Source of the DNA: Candidatus Zixiibacteriota bacterium
Lineage (GTDB): Bacteria; Zixibacteria; MSB-5A5; GN15; FEB-12
Direction of reading: 5' to 3'
Length of the DNA: 64,000 nt
Assembly: GCA_034003725.1 (NCBI GenBank)
Contig: JAVEYB010000009.1
Coordinates: forward strand, 1-64,000
The notes beneath the pieces were generated by a model, which worked only from the letters and a program-made list of their open reading frames with translations, was not told the origin of the DNA and did not search any database. Position numbers and translations under genes: made by a program. This document shows positions 50,482 to 58,525 of this stretch, piece after piece (within the stretch, counting starts at the first letter, position 1; each line of letters starts with the position of its first letter).

Positions 50482-53400
50482 TTAGATCTCCCAATCGCCG
50501 ACCGGAGCCGGGCCGTAGTTGAAGTAGTAGTTCACCATGTAGGTGATGTCAGAGAGGTCGATGTTGCCATCGGCATTGACGTCACCCAGATGAGCAAACG
50601 GTACCGGGCCGGCACCGCCGTGGAAGGCGTGGTTGGCCAGGTAGATGACGTCTGCCAGGTCTGACAGGTCGTCACCGTTGACGTCACCACGACCGAATCC
50701 GGCGAACTTGTTGGCGATATTGGCGAGCGGAGCATAATTCACGGCGTTGGCGTTACCGGTCACGCCGGAGAGGCCCCACTGCGCCACGGCAAACGTATAC
50801 GTATCGTTGGGACCGAAGGTGACGTCACGCACGAAGGTGTGGTGAGCCTCACCGTCGCCTGAGCTCATAGGAACTGTGCTCAGACCGATCGGGTATTCGG
50901 CCATGTACTTATAGGTCGAATCCCAGTACGTATCGTAACCCCAGAAACCGCCACCCGGATCGCCGGAGATACCGGTGATACCGCGGGCGCCGATCATGTT
51001 CGTATACGGACCGCCGAACGGAATCTTCGTCGTACCCATGGCGTCCGAACCACCCACGTTGAAGCTCCAGGCGGTAGAGATCGGGCGGCTGAAATTAACC
51101 GAGTCAATGGTACCGCCGTTTACGACGATGTCGTAGTCGGCGTAGTGACCCATTGCCCAGCCATCAACCGTGCCACCATTGCGCTCGGAGATTTCGAACA
51201 CGCAGATGGTCAGGTTGTTCAGGTACTCGAGATTCAGACCGGTCGGAGCGTCTTCGACACCGATCGTCCGGGCGTTGACATACAGACCCATGGTGGAGTC
51301 GTTGTCAAAGGCGCCGGCCAGATCGCTGGTCACGTTCTCCCAGCTCCAGACACCGTCAAGCTCGAAGTTCTGGACGGAATCCAGATAGCTCGAGTAGACG
51401 ACGTTGACCGCGCCGAACGGCGAGTAGGTCAGGCCGTCGAGCGAGTATTCCGGAGCATCGGTGAGCGTACCCACAGCGGGCTTGCACTCACCGGAGACGT
51501 AGTTCGGATCCGGCTGCAGCGACACAAACGATGCTTCTTCACCATCGAGCGGCGACGTACCCGTCGTCCAGTCGTTGGAGTTCATCGCAATGCGGCGCTG
51601 GCTGACGCCGTAGACGTACGAGCCACCGAAGTAGAGTCCGTCGTTGCCGTCGATCGCAAAGTTACCCGGACCATCCGGCGGGTTCCAGTCGCCGGTCGCG
51701 CCAACGCGTCCGGTATTGGTAACCAGCTGGAGGTTCGCACCGCCGACGCCGAAATGCAGCGTGGTGGTGTCGATCGCACAGCCACCGATCAGGGACAGCG
51801 AGACCTCAGGAGACAACGTGTTGTCATTGAGGTAGTAGTCCGGATCGTTGCTCTGCAGCTCGAGGTAGAAGCGATAGATGCCGCGAGAGATCTGCGACTG
51901 ATCCACACGGACTTCGATATCAGCAACCTCACCGGGGTTAATCGAGAGGTTGTACGAGCTGACGACGAGGTACGGCGGAGCAGCCGTGGCGGCAGTGTTG
52001 ACGCGGTCACGGGTTACCGGCGACTTCACGTTGGTTTCGGGATCGAACATACCGTCGATCCGGAAGCCTTCGGTCATGCCGTCGGCCAGCGAGGCCGAGC
52101 GGGCCAGCAACTTCGTGGGTACGCCACTGCCGAGGATCTTGCCGCTGCCGCTGGTGCCGTTGGAGACCTCATCCGCAACCATGGTCAGATCGAGGACGTC
52201 GCAACCAGCGTTGGTCAGCATGTCCTCAAACACGATCGTGGTGTCGGGGTTGGTCCCGAACGGAACACCGGCGCGCTCACGCCACTTCAGGACTTCAAGA
52301 CGCGGACGGTTGACGCCGGTTTTGGCCAGCGCGAACACGGAGCCTTCGCTAGAAACGAAGACCATCGTGTCGGCGACCATGGCGCCGCCCGAACCCACGT
52401 TGATGAAGCCGTTGTCCGGCGTGGTGCCGGCAAGATAGTCGATACGACGATGGAAAATCTCTTCACCTGTCGACGCGTCGAAGCAGGAGAGATATCCAGT
52501 CTCGTTAAATGCATAGATCTGATCGGGGAAACCAGGCTCACAGGTCATGATACCGTCGGTGTAGTACCGCAGGTACGGGCGCTCACCGGCAGATGAGGCG
52601 GCCCAGATCACGTTGCCGTTGACCTTGTTGTAGGCGATCAGATCGCCGCCCGACGGCGGCGTGAAGAACGTCGAGAACGACGGGATGTACACCGCGTTCG
52701 CGTCGAGCAGCGGATGCGCATAGGTGGAACCGTGCGCAGCCTTGGCTGCCAGAATAGCGCCGTTCGTGGCGTCGATGACGTAGAACACGCCGGCGTTGGT
52801 GCCACCCGAGACGATCGAGTTAGCATACACACGCGGCGGGTTACCACCACCAGCGGCTTCGTAGGTGACACCGCTGCGGAAGCCTTCGTCGCTCGTGCCC
52901 GCTATCAGGCCGTAGATCGTCTCGGCCTGGAGGCCGGACGCCGCGGACAACTGCCAGACGACGGCACGGGTGAAGGCGTTGATGCAATACAGGTCACCGA
53001 GGAAACCGACAATACGAACGCCGTAGAACAGGTTATCGACACCGTTGGTGGCGCCGTTCCGCGAGGTCGTCGGCGCGAAGCCGGACAGAACCAGCGGGCC
53101 GGCCCAACCGGCGTAGGCAGTACCATCATCCGCATACCGCGCATGGATACGGCCCTGGTCACTGGCGCAGAACAGAACGTCGTCTGTACCGTCGTTCAGG
53201 ACCATGAAGTTGCCGAAGCGAGCCGTCTGACCGGCGGGACCCGGAAGCGTAATGCTCCAGATGGGCGCCAGCGAAGGCCACGCGAGGGCGCTGACCGTCG
53301 GGGTGTCACCACCCGCGAGGAACAGCACTTCGGTCGGCGAGCCGCCGATGTCGATTGTCGCTACCGTCGGGATACCCCACGAGTTGGTACCGGTCGGGAT

Positions 53401-55548
53401 TGTCCCGGCGATCGTGCCGTCGTCGAGGTTGAAAACGACATATTCGTCGTTGAGCGCAACCACGGCGAGGCCGTCTTTGATCATCGGGGCGGACCAGTTC
53501 GCCACATCGGGGTAGTTAACGGTCCAGATATTGGTCAGGTCGCAATACGCATCACCCATCGCGTTGCCGGAGTGACCGGTACGCGCGAAGTCATGCTGCA
53601 GAGTGACCCACTCAGTACCCGGGACACAGGGGATCTCTTCAACGGGAATGGTGCAGAATTCCGCAGCCATCACCGCGTTGTCGTCAGCACCAACAGCATC
53701 GCCCAGATCGAACCAGGCAGCGGAACCGACGCTGTAGTACTTGGCGCCGCCATTGATTTCAGGACCGCCGTCCTCTTCCATGGCGTAGTAGAAGTACTCG
53801 GTCGCCGGATTGGCGGAAACGTCTTCATATCCGATGAAGAAGTCGCCAACAATCTGGAGACCACCAGGGATTACCAATTCGTTCCACCCAGGATAAGGAG
53901 TCAGGTCGCCGAAATTGAGGGTCGCGGAGCGATACAACTCGGCACCCGGCATTCCTCCAGCGTCGGCCCAGACAACGACTTCCTGGGAGTATGTCGTCGC
54001 CGGCTCTCCGAACAGGGTCGGATCGATGAACTGCCAGTAGATTCTATCCAGGCGGTTCACCTGACCAGCGGAGACGCGCTGAGCAAGGTTCAGCGGCAGG
54101 CCGTAACCGGTGGTTGCGCCTGCGTTGAACAGCTGCTGGAACTTGCAATCGTAAAACTCGTCCTTACACTGCGTCGTCCGGAAGAAGAAACCGATCTCGA
54201 AGCCGATTTCGGTCATCCAGGTCGTGTTCTCCCGAGACAACTGCCAGCCGACACCGGGCGCGCCATAGTACACCGAACCATCGTCGGCAACATTGCTCGC
54301 ATCGGTGCTGGTCGGCAACAGAATCTGACCGTCCGCCGGGTTGGGGCTGGTCATCCGAGCCGACACGTGCCAGGGGCCGAAAACGACCGGGGGCGTGGTC
54401 AGCGGGATGTCAAGCACCTCAAACCCAAACAGTCCGGGCGTGCCACCCGAAGCCGGGAAGAGGCTCGCCAGACCGCCGGGGATCAGCTGCGAATAAAGGG
54501 GTCCGCCTGAAGCATCGATGTTACCGGTACCATCGTCGGGCCAAATTTCGATATTGACCGCGTTGGTGCTGGTGCCATCGTAGGTGCCGTATCCGGTGTA
54601 ATGATACAGACGGACAGCTTTCACCGTTTCCGGACCTTCCGCCACGAAGCGCTGGCCGAACCCTTCGAGGGTCGAGCCGTCGCCCCAGACGTTGTCCGGG
54701 ACCGCCCAGAGGTATACGCTTCCGCCTGCCACGCCATTCTGGGCGAAGCACTCGGAGTAGTATACGCACTGTTCGGAGGTGATGATGAAGTTGACATCGG
54801 TTCCGTCACCGAACAGATCAAGAACCGTATACCAGACGCCACCGGAACGATACGAGCTGCGCCGGGTGCCGGTCGCGGTACCACCGTTGACCGGGTCGCC
54901 GCCGTCGTCAGAGGCGAACAGTACACATTCGCCGCCGGCTGACGTGCTGAGCACAGACACGTGATAGTTCTCGTAGCCCTGGAGTACAACAGGGGCTGCG
55001 GACCACGGGAAGTAATAATAGCCACCGGCGAGGTCCTCAGCCAGGGGGCCGAAGCTCTCGGTGTAAATTACGTCCGCGTCGTCCGGAACACCGGCCAGGT
55101 CGCCGTAAATATTCAGCGTCACTTCAGCGCCGGCCTGGACTTCGAACATGTAGACCCACGAACCGAGCAATTCGGCGACGTGGTTTTTGGGCACGTCAAA
55201 CCGCATGGCCAATTCGCTGGTGCTACCGCCGCAGCGAGTCCAGCTGTAGAAAAACGCCGTTCCGGCATAGTCGGTGTAATCCTGTTCATAGCATGCAGAG
55301 GTATCGGGGCTGGAAACGCCAGCGCGCTCCTGAATCCCGTAAATGGGACCCTGTGCGTCTTCAGCCGCCCGCTGGAAATCCTGCGGGTGGGTCTGGGACT
55401 GCGGGAGCATCGCCTTATCGGGCACACCGGTGGCAACACGCTCGATCTTCTTCGAGGTGACACCATCCGGGGTGTCCGAAAATGCCGTACCGCTAAAAGC
55501 CGTGATCAGGCCGATAACGAATACCGCGATTAACAGTCTTCTTAACAT
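50482..55548 (-). CDS. Very large secreted dockerin protein
   Basis: 1688 residues. The signal peptide is LLIAVFVIGLITAFSGTAFS. The N-terminal third has repeated beta-sandwich units, each ending near C(E/K)DEFYDC-type cysteines (EQCVYYSECFAQNG, TTQCKDEFYDCKFQQ). The middle, about 640-1090, is a beta-propeller-like, PQQ/WD-type region (VFNLDDGTIAGTIPTG, SCFDASTGEEIFHRR). A beta-rich region follows. The end is a type I dockerin: GRGDVNGDDLSDLADVIYL and LGDVNADGNIDLSDITYMVNYYF. It should be displayed or secreted and may bind cohesin-like partners. ATG 55548 has AAGGAGG upstream and is preceded by a leader that may exceed 100 bases. Confidence 0.85.
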   Translation of the reverse strand: MLRRLLIAVFVIGLITAFSGTAFSDTPDGVTSKKIERVATGVPDKAMLPQSQTHPQDFQRAAEDAQGPIYGIQERAGVSSPDTSACYEQDYTDYAGTAFFYSWTRCGGSTSELAMRFDVPKNHVAELLGSWVYMFEVQAGAEVTLNIYGDLAGVPDDADVIYTESFGPLAEDLAGGYYYFPWSAAPVVLQGYENYHVSVLSTSAGGECVLFASDDGGDPVNGGTATGTRRSSYRSGGVWYTVLDLFGDGTDVNFIITSEQCVYYSECFAQNGVAGGSVYLWAVPDNVWGDGSTLEGFGQRFVAEGPETVKAVRLYHYTGYGTYDGTSTNAVNIEIWPDDGTGNIDASGGPLYSQLIPGGLASLFPASGGTPGLFGFEVLDIPLTTPPVVFGPWHVSARMTSPNPADGQILLPTSTDASNVADDGSVYYGAPGVGWQLSRENTTWMTEIGFEIGFFFRTTQCKDEFYDCKFQQLFNAGATTGYGLPLNLAQRVSAGQVNRLDRIYWQFIDPTLFGEPATTYSQEVVVWADAGGMPGAELYRSATLNFGDLTPYPGWNELVIPGGLQIVGDFFIGYEDVSANPATEYFYYAMEEDGGPEINGGAKYYSVGSAAWFDLGDAVGADDNAVMAAEFCTIPVEEIPCVPGTEWVTLQHDFARTGHSGNAMGDAYCDLTNIWTVNYPDVANWSAPMIKDGLAVVALNDEYVVFNLDDGTIAGTIPTGTNSWGIPTVATIDIGGSPTEVLFLAGGDTPTVSALAWPSLAPIWSITLPGPAGQTARFGNFMVLNDGTDDVLFCASDQGRIHARYADDGTAYAGWAGPLVLSGFAPTTSRNGATNGVDNLFYGVRIVGFLGDLYCINAFTRAVVWQLSAASGLQAETIYGLIAGTSDEGFRSGVTYEAAGGGNPPRVYANSIVSGGTNAGVFYVIDATNGAILAAKAAHGSTYAHPLLDANAVYIPSFSTFFTPPSGGDLIAYNKVNGNVIWAASSAGERPYLRYYTDGIMTCEPGFPDQIYAFNETGYLSCFDASTGEEIFHRRIDYLAGTTPDNGFINVGSGGAMVADTMVFVSSEGSVFALAKTGVNRPRLEVLKWRERAGVPFGTNPDTTIVFEDMLTNAGCDVLDLTMVADEVSNGTSGSGKILGSGVPTKLLARSASLADGMTEGFRIDGMFDPETNVKSPVTRDRVNTAATAAPPYLVVSSYNLSINPGEVADIEVRVDQSQISRGIYRFYLELQSNDPDYYLNDNTLSPEVSLSLIGGCAIDTTTLHFGVGGANLQLVTNTGRVGATGDWNPPDGPGNFAIDGNDGLYFGGSYVYGVSQRRIAMNSNDWTTGTSPLDGEEASFVSLQPDPNYVSGECKPAVGTLTDAPEYSLDGLTYSPFGAVNVVYSSYLDSVQNFELDGVWSWENVTSDLAGAFDNDSTMGLYVNARTIGVEDAPTGLNLEYLNNLTICVFEISERNGGTVDGWAMGHYADYDIVVNGGTIDSVNFSRPISTAWSFNVGGSDAMGTTKIPFGGPYTNMIGARGITGISGDPGGGFWGYDTYWDSTYKYMAEYPIGLSTVPMSSGDGEAHHTFVRDVTFGPNDTYTFAVAQWGLSGVTGNANAVNYAPLANIANKFAGFGRGDVNGDDLSDLADVIYLANHAFHGGAGPVPFAHLGDVNADGNIDLSDITYMVNYYFNYGPAPVGDWEI

Positions 55549-56656
55549 TTAAATCCTCCTTAACAAGGAAAAACCACAAACTCGCCTCGGCAAAGCGGGA
55601 CCCATGCCAAACCGGTCGATTGAATCGGCGGTCATGCGGCATGTATCGCCAGTCTCGTTGTGTCTAGGGAAGGGTGAGACTATACTTTGAAAAAACGAAT
55701 TCATTCTCTTCCTATCTTGGAGTCGGGAGCCTATTGCTGCTGGAATAAACTCCCAGTAATCAGTTGTGTGAAAAAACCTTGCCTCTAGAAATCTCTAGTT
55801 ATCCGGCTAATTGGTCTGGTACCTCCTGTAAAGCACACGCCTTACGGTTTGGGTTTATGGTGGAGAAAAACACCAATTGTAGGGTGGGGAACAAACCGGG
55901 AAACCGCCAACCAACAGCCCGAGCGGGTAACACCCAATAGGACATCACCGCGCAGACCATTCCCAGCGGGGGAATTGCGATTCGTTAGCAGTTTCTACGT
56001 TTGTGAAGAGATATCCGTTACTGCCGAATCAATTTGTGGCTCTCTGATTCGTTCGTAACGATTAGCACACGCTCACCTGTAAAAGTACGCCATTTCCAAG
56101 AATTGTCAACACTTAAAATGGAAATAATTTCCCGCAGAGCCCTGTCGTTCTGGGAGAGACGCGGGCCCCGTCCGACCACCCGCGGAGACGCCAATGTCAG
56201 GTCGAGTAAGCATTGTTGTACGCGAATCGTACGCAGTCAGAGCCGGCCGGGCAGTCCTGCAACGCGCCTCCATCAACGGGGCGCGCGGCCGTGCCTGTCC
56301 AAACGGAATCGGATCGACGCTTGTTCGGTCGGTACGGGGAGGCGGATGGGCCTGGTGAGGACAGAGAGGGAAGCAGTCCGGCCAAGAGGCTCGGAGCACG
56401 CCGTAAATAGTTGATAAACAGGCTGGAAGCATGCCGGAGCACGGACCGGTCTGACTTAGCGCGCGGGAGCATGGCCGGGGAGAGACGCGGTGCTCCCGTG
56501 GAGCGAAGCGTGGTGGGCCGGGCATCGTGCCGCGGTCCGGCAGGGAGCATCGAAAAAAGCGATTCCTTCCGGTCCTATAGATTACCATATTCACTGCCGG
56601 GGAATCGACTATCGAACCCGAAACACTCACGTGTCCATCTGGGAGGAGCCAGGTCC
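55549..56656. other. 1.1-kb gene-free region between divergent genes
   Basis: No protein gene is supported in this stretch. A TATAGT box on the minus strand at 55684-55679, some 130 bases before the large dockerin gene, may be its promoter. The first 600 bases are AT-richer than the surrounding genes. Two halves of a 'ctctagaaatctctag' near-palindrome lie near 55790. The right half is GC-rich and holds frames on both strands that look like chance. Confidence 0.45.
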
Positions 56657-57334
56657 ATGCCACGTTTGACGCTGTTAAAACTCTCACCTTCCGGTCGCCG
56701 ATTTCTGCGGCGGCTGGCGGTGGTGGTCATCGTTGTCGTGATCCTGGTGGGCTTCCGGCTCGTTCAGGAGATTGGCCCGGAGCGGGAGCCCGAAGCCCGT
56801 TTTACGGCAGTCAGGGTGCTTGATGGGGACACGATCGAACTGGCGGGCGGCGACCTGGTCAGGCTGCTCGGAGTCGATACGCCGGAGCGCGACGAGCCGC
56901 TGTTCGACGAGGCACGGATGTTTGTTGAGCGGCTCGTGCTGGGCCGGCAGCTTCGGCTGGAATTCGGCGAGTCTCGCCGCGACCGATACGGACGGCTTCT
57001 CGCGTTCGCCTATGCCGACACGGTTTTCGTGAACCGAGCCATTATCGAGAACGGTCTCGGTTATCTGTATTTGTTTGATGACAGCCCTTCCGACCGTGCC
57101 GAACTGCGGGCGATGATGGCGGCGCAACAGATCGCTATTCGTGATCGAGCGGGACTTTTGGGTCTGGACCGGGCGCAGGAGCCGTATTATATCGCGTCGC
57201 AGTCATCCTATCGGTTTCATCGACCGGGGTGCCGCTCGGCCGCGAGCATCGCCCCGGAGCGAACGCGCCGGTTTGCCACGCGGGAGGAGGCACTGGCGGC
57301 CGGGCTCTCGCCCTGTCGCAATTGCCGTCCGTGA
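56657..57334 (+). CDS. Thermonuclease (SNase) family protein with Cys-rich tail
   Basis: A 225-residue protein. An N-terminal membrane anchor (LAVVVIVVVILVGFRLV) is followed by a staphylococcal-nuclease-like OB fold: VRVLDGDTIELAGGDLVRLLGVDTPE (first Arg and Ca-binding Asp), then ESRRDRYGRLLAF with the second catalytic Arg. The last 45 residues, FHRPGCRSAASI...PCRNC, form a small metal-binding domain like the Ada-type one often fused to SNase in bacteria. It should degrade DNA or RNA outside the inner membrane. GGGAGGAG lies eight bases before ATG 56657. Confidence 0.88.
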   Translation: MPRLTLLKLSPSGRRFLRRLAVVVIVVVILVGFRLVQEIGPEREPEARFTAVRVLDGDTIELAGGDLVRLLGVDTPERDEPLFDEARMFVERLVLGRQLRLEFGESRRDRYGRLLAFAYADTVFVNRAIIENGLGYLYLFDDSPSDRAELRAMMAAQQIAIRDRAGLLGLDRAQEPYYIASQSSYRFHRPGCRSAASIAPERTRRFATREEALAAGLSPCRNCRP

Positions 57335-57347
57335 GCTCTGCGGCTGC

Positions 57348-57375
57348 CAAAAAGAAACCGCCCTCGATCAGGCGG
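57348..57375 (-). terminator. Terminator of the small dockerin gene
   Basis: On the minus strand, stem CCGCC...GGCGG with an eight-base loop, followed by TTTCTTTTTGG. It lies between the nuclease gene and the convergent gene ending at 57406. Confidence 0.75.
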
Positions 57376-57405
57376 CGGAAGTCATGGCATCTGCGAAGTC
57401 CAATC

Positions 57406-58368
57406 CTATTCTTCGAAACCTCTCCCCTCCAAATCCTCGTTGGCCGGTGCAGCCGGTTCATCGGTTGACAGCTTGCCGACATGCTCACATGGCTGGAGGC
57501 AGTCTGTCGGCGCCGGTCCGCCGTGAATGAGGAAGGTCGCGAGGTAGATTACATCCGAGAGGTCCACTCGGCAGGCGGGGTCGCCGTTGATATTGGCGAA
57601 GACAGCCGACCGGTGGAGGTTCTGACCGAAAAAGAGGAAATTCACGAGGTCCATCAAATCGCTGAGGTCGACCGATCCGTCGCCGTCAATGTCACCGGTC
57701 TCTCCGCCCTGACAGGCGGTGGGGACCACGAAGAACCGGACGGCGCAGGTGTCTTCGGCCAGCCCGTCGTTGATCGCCACAACGATATCGACCCGGCCGA
57801 AGTCGCTGTTGGAGGCCGTGAGCATCAGCATCCCGTTGACGGAACCGATAGATACCAGGCCGTCAATACCGCCGTCCGACAGCAGGCGATAGCGCAGGGA
57901 ATCGGGACAATGATCGGCAGCATCGAGATCCACCGTCCGAACGTACCCGGCATCGGCGGTCAGGCTCGTTGTCGGGCAGTTCGTGAACACCGGCGCCTGA
58001 TTGGTGACGGTCAGGGGGACGGTGGTGACCGGTGTTGAACTGCCGTTGGCGCATCGGGCGACTACCTGAATGGATAGAGCGCGGCCGACATCGGCTATCG
58101 TTGGCTGATAGGACCACAGGCCGGTGAGCGGGTCAATAGCGCCCGGGCCGGACAGCAGGGTAAACGTGGCTCCCGCGCAGCCGGAAGGGTTCGTCAGGTC
58201 GAAATTGTACTGGAGCAGGTCGCAATACGGAGCGGTGATACCTGCGGGCGAGACGATCACGGGCGGCTGGGTCTGGGCATGGGCGACGATCGCCGCCGAC
58301 ACAATCAGGCAGATCGCGAGCGAACCGACGCGTACGGGTCTGACTCGAGGCATGGCGCGCTTTCTCAT
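57406..58368 (-). CDS. Secreted dockerin protein with Ig-like repeats
   Basis: A 320-residue exported protein. The signal peptide (VGSLAICLIVSAAIVAHA) ends near residue 31. Two cadherin- or Ig-like putative domains follow (FTLLSGPGAIDPLTGLWSYQP, and LTASNSDFGRVDIVVAINDG), a type common in FCB surface proteins. A type I dockerin runs from GDIDGDGSVDLSDLMDLVNFLFFG to INGDPACRVDLSDVIYLATFLI. The protein ends in an acidic tail of about 35 residues after the dockerin, which is unusual because dockerins are normally terminal. Confidence 0.82.
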   Translation of the reverse strand: MRKRAMPRVRPVRVGSLAICLIVSAAIVAHAQTQPPVIVSPAGITAPYCDLLQYNFDLTNPSGCAGATFTLLSGPGAIDPLTGLWSYQPTIADVGRALSIQVVARCANGSSTPVTTVPLTVTNQAPVFTNCPTTSLTADAGYVRTVDLDAADHCPDSLRYRLLSDGGIDGLVSIGSVNGMLMLTASNSDFGRVDIVVAINDGLAEDTCAVRFFVVPTACQGGETGDIDGDGSVDLSDLMDLVNFLFFGQNLHRSAVFANINGDPACRVDLSDVIYLATFLIHGGPAPTDCLQPCEHVGKLSTDEPAAPANEDLEGRGFEE

Positions 58369-58469
58369 GTTCTAGGAATCGGCACAGTGTTGATGGAATT
58401 AATATAGTGACTCTGACAACTTTGCCTACGGGAATCGATCGAGGGGGAGGTCGAATTCGGCAAGAAGAA

Positions 58470-58495
58470 GGACCGGCCGCTTCGGCGACCGGTCC
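58470..58495 (-). terminator. Terminator of the M6 protease gene
   Basis: On the minus strand, stem GGACCGG(T)CGC / GCG(G)CCGGTCC with a CGAA loop, followed by TTCTTCTT. It lies 31 bases after the stop codon at 58526. Confidence 0.85.
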
Positions 58496-58525
58496 CGGTC
58501 AGCAGTCCAAATCAATCGTGCGCGG

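Noticed and set aside
52714-54510. 598-codon open frame on the plus strand
   Set aside because: Antisense to the large dockerin protein; no domain and shadow-type composition. The same applies to 51145-52596.
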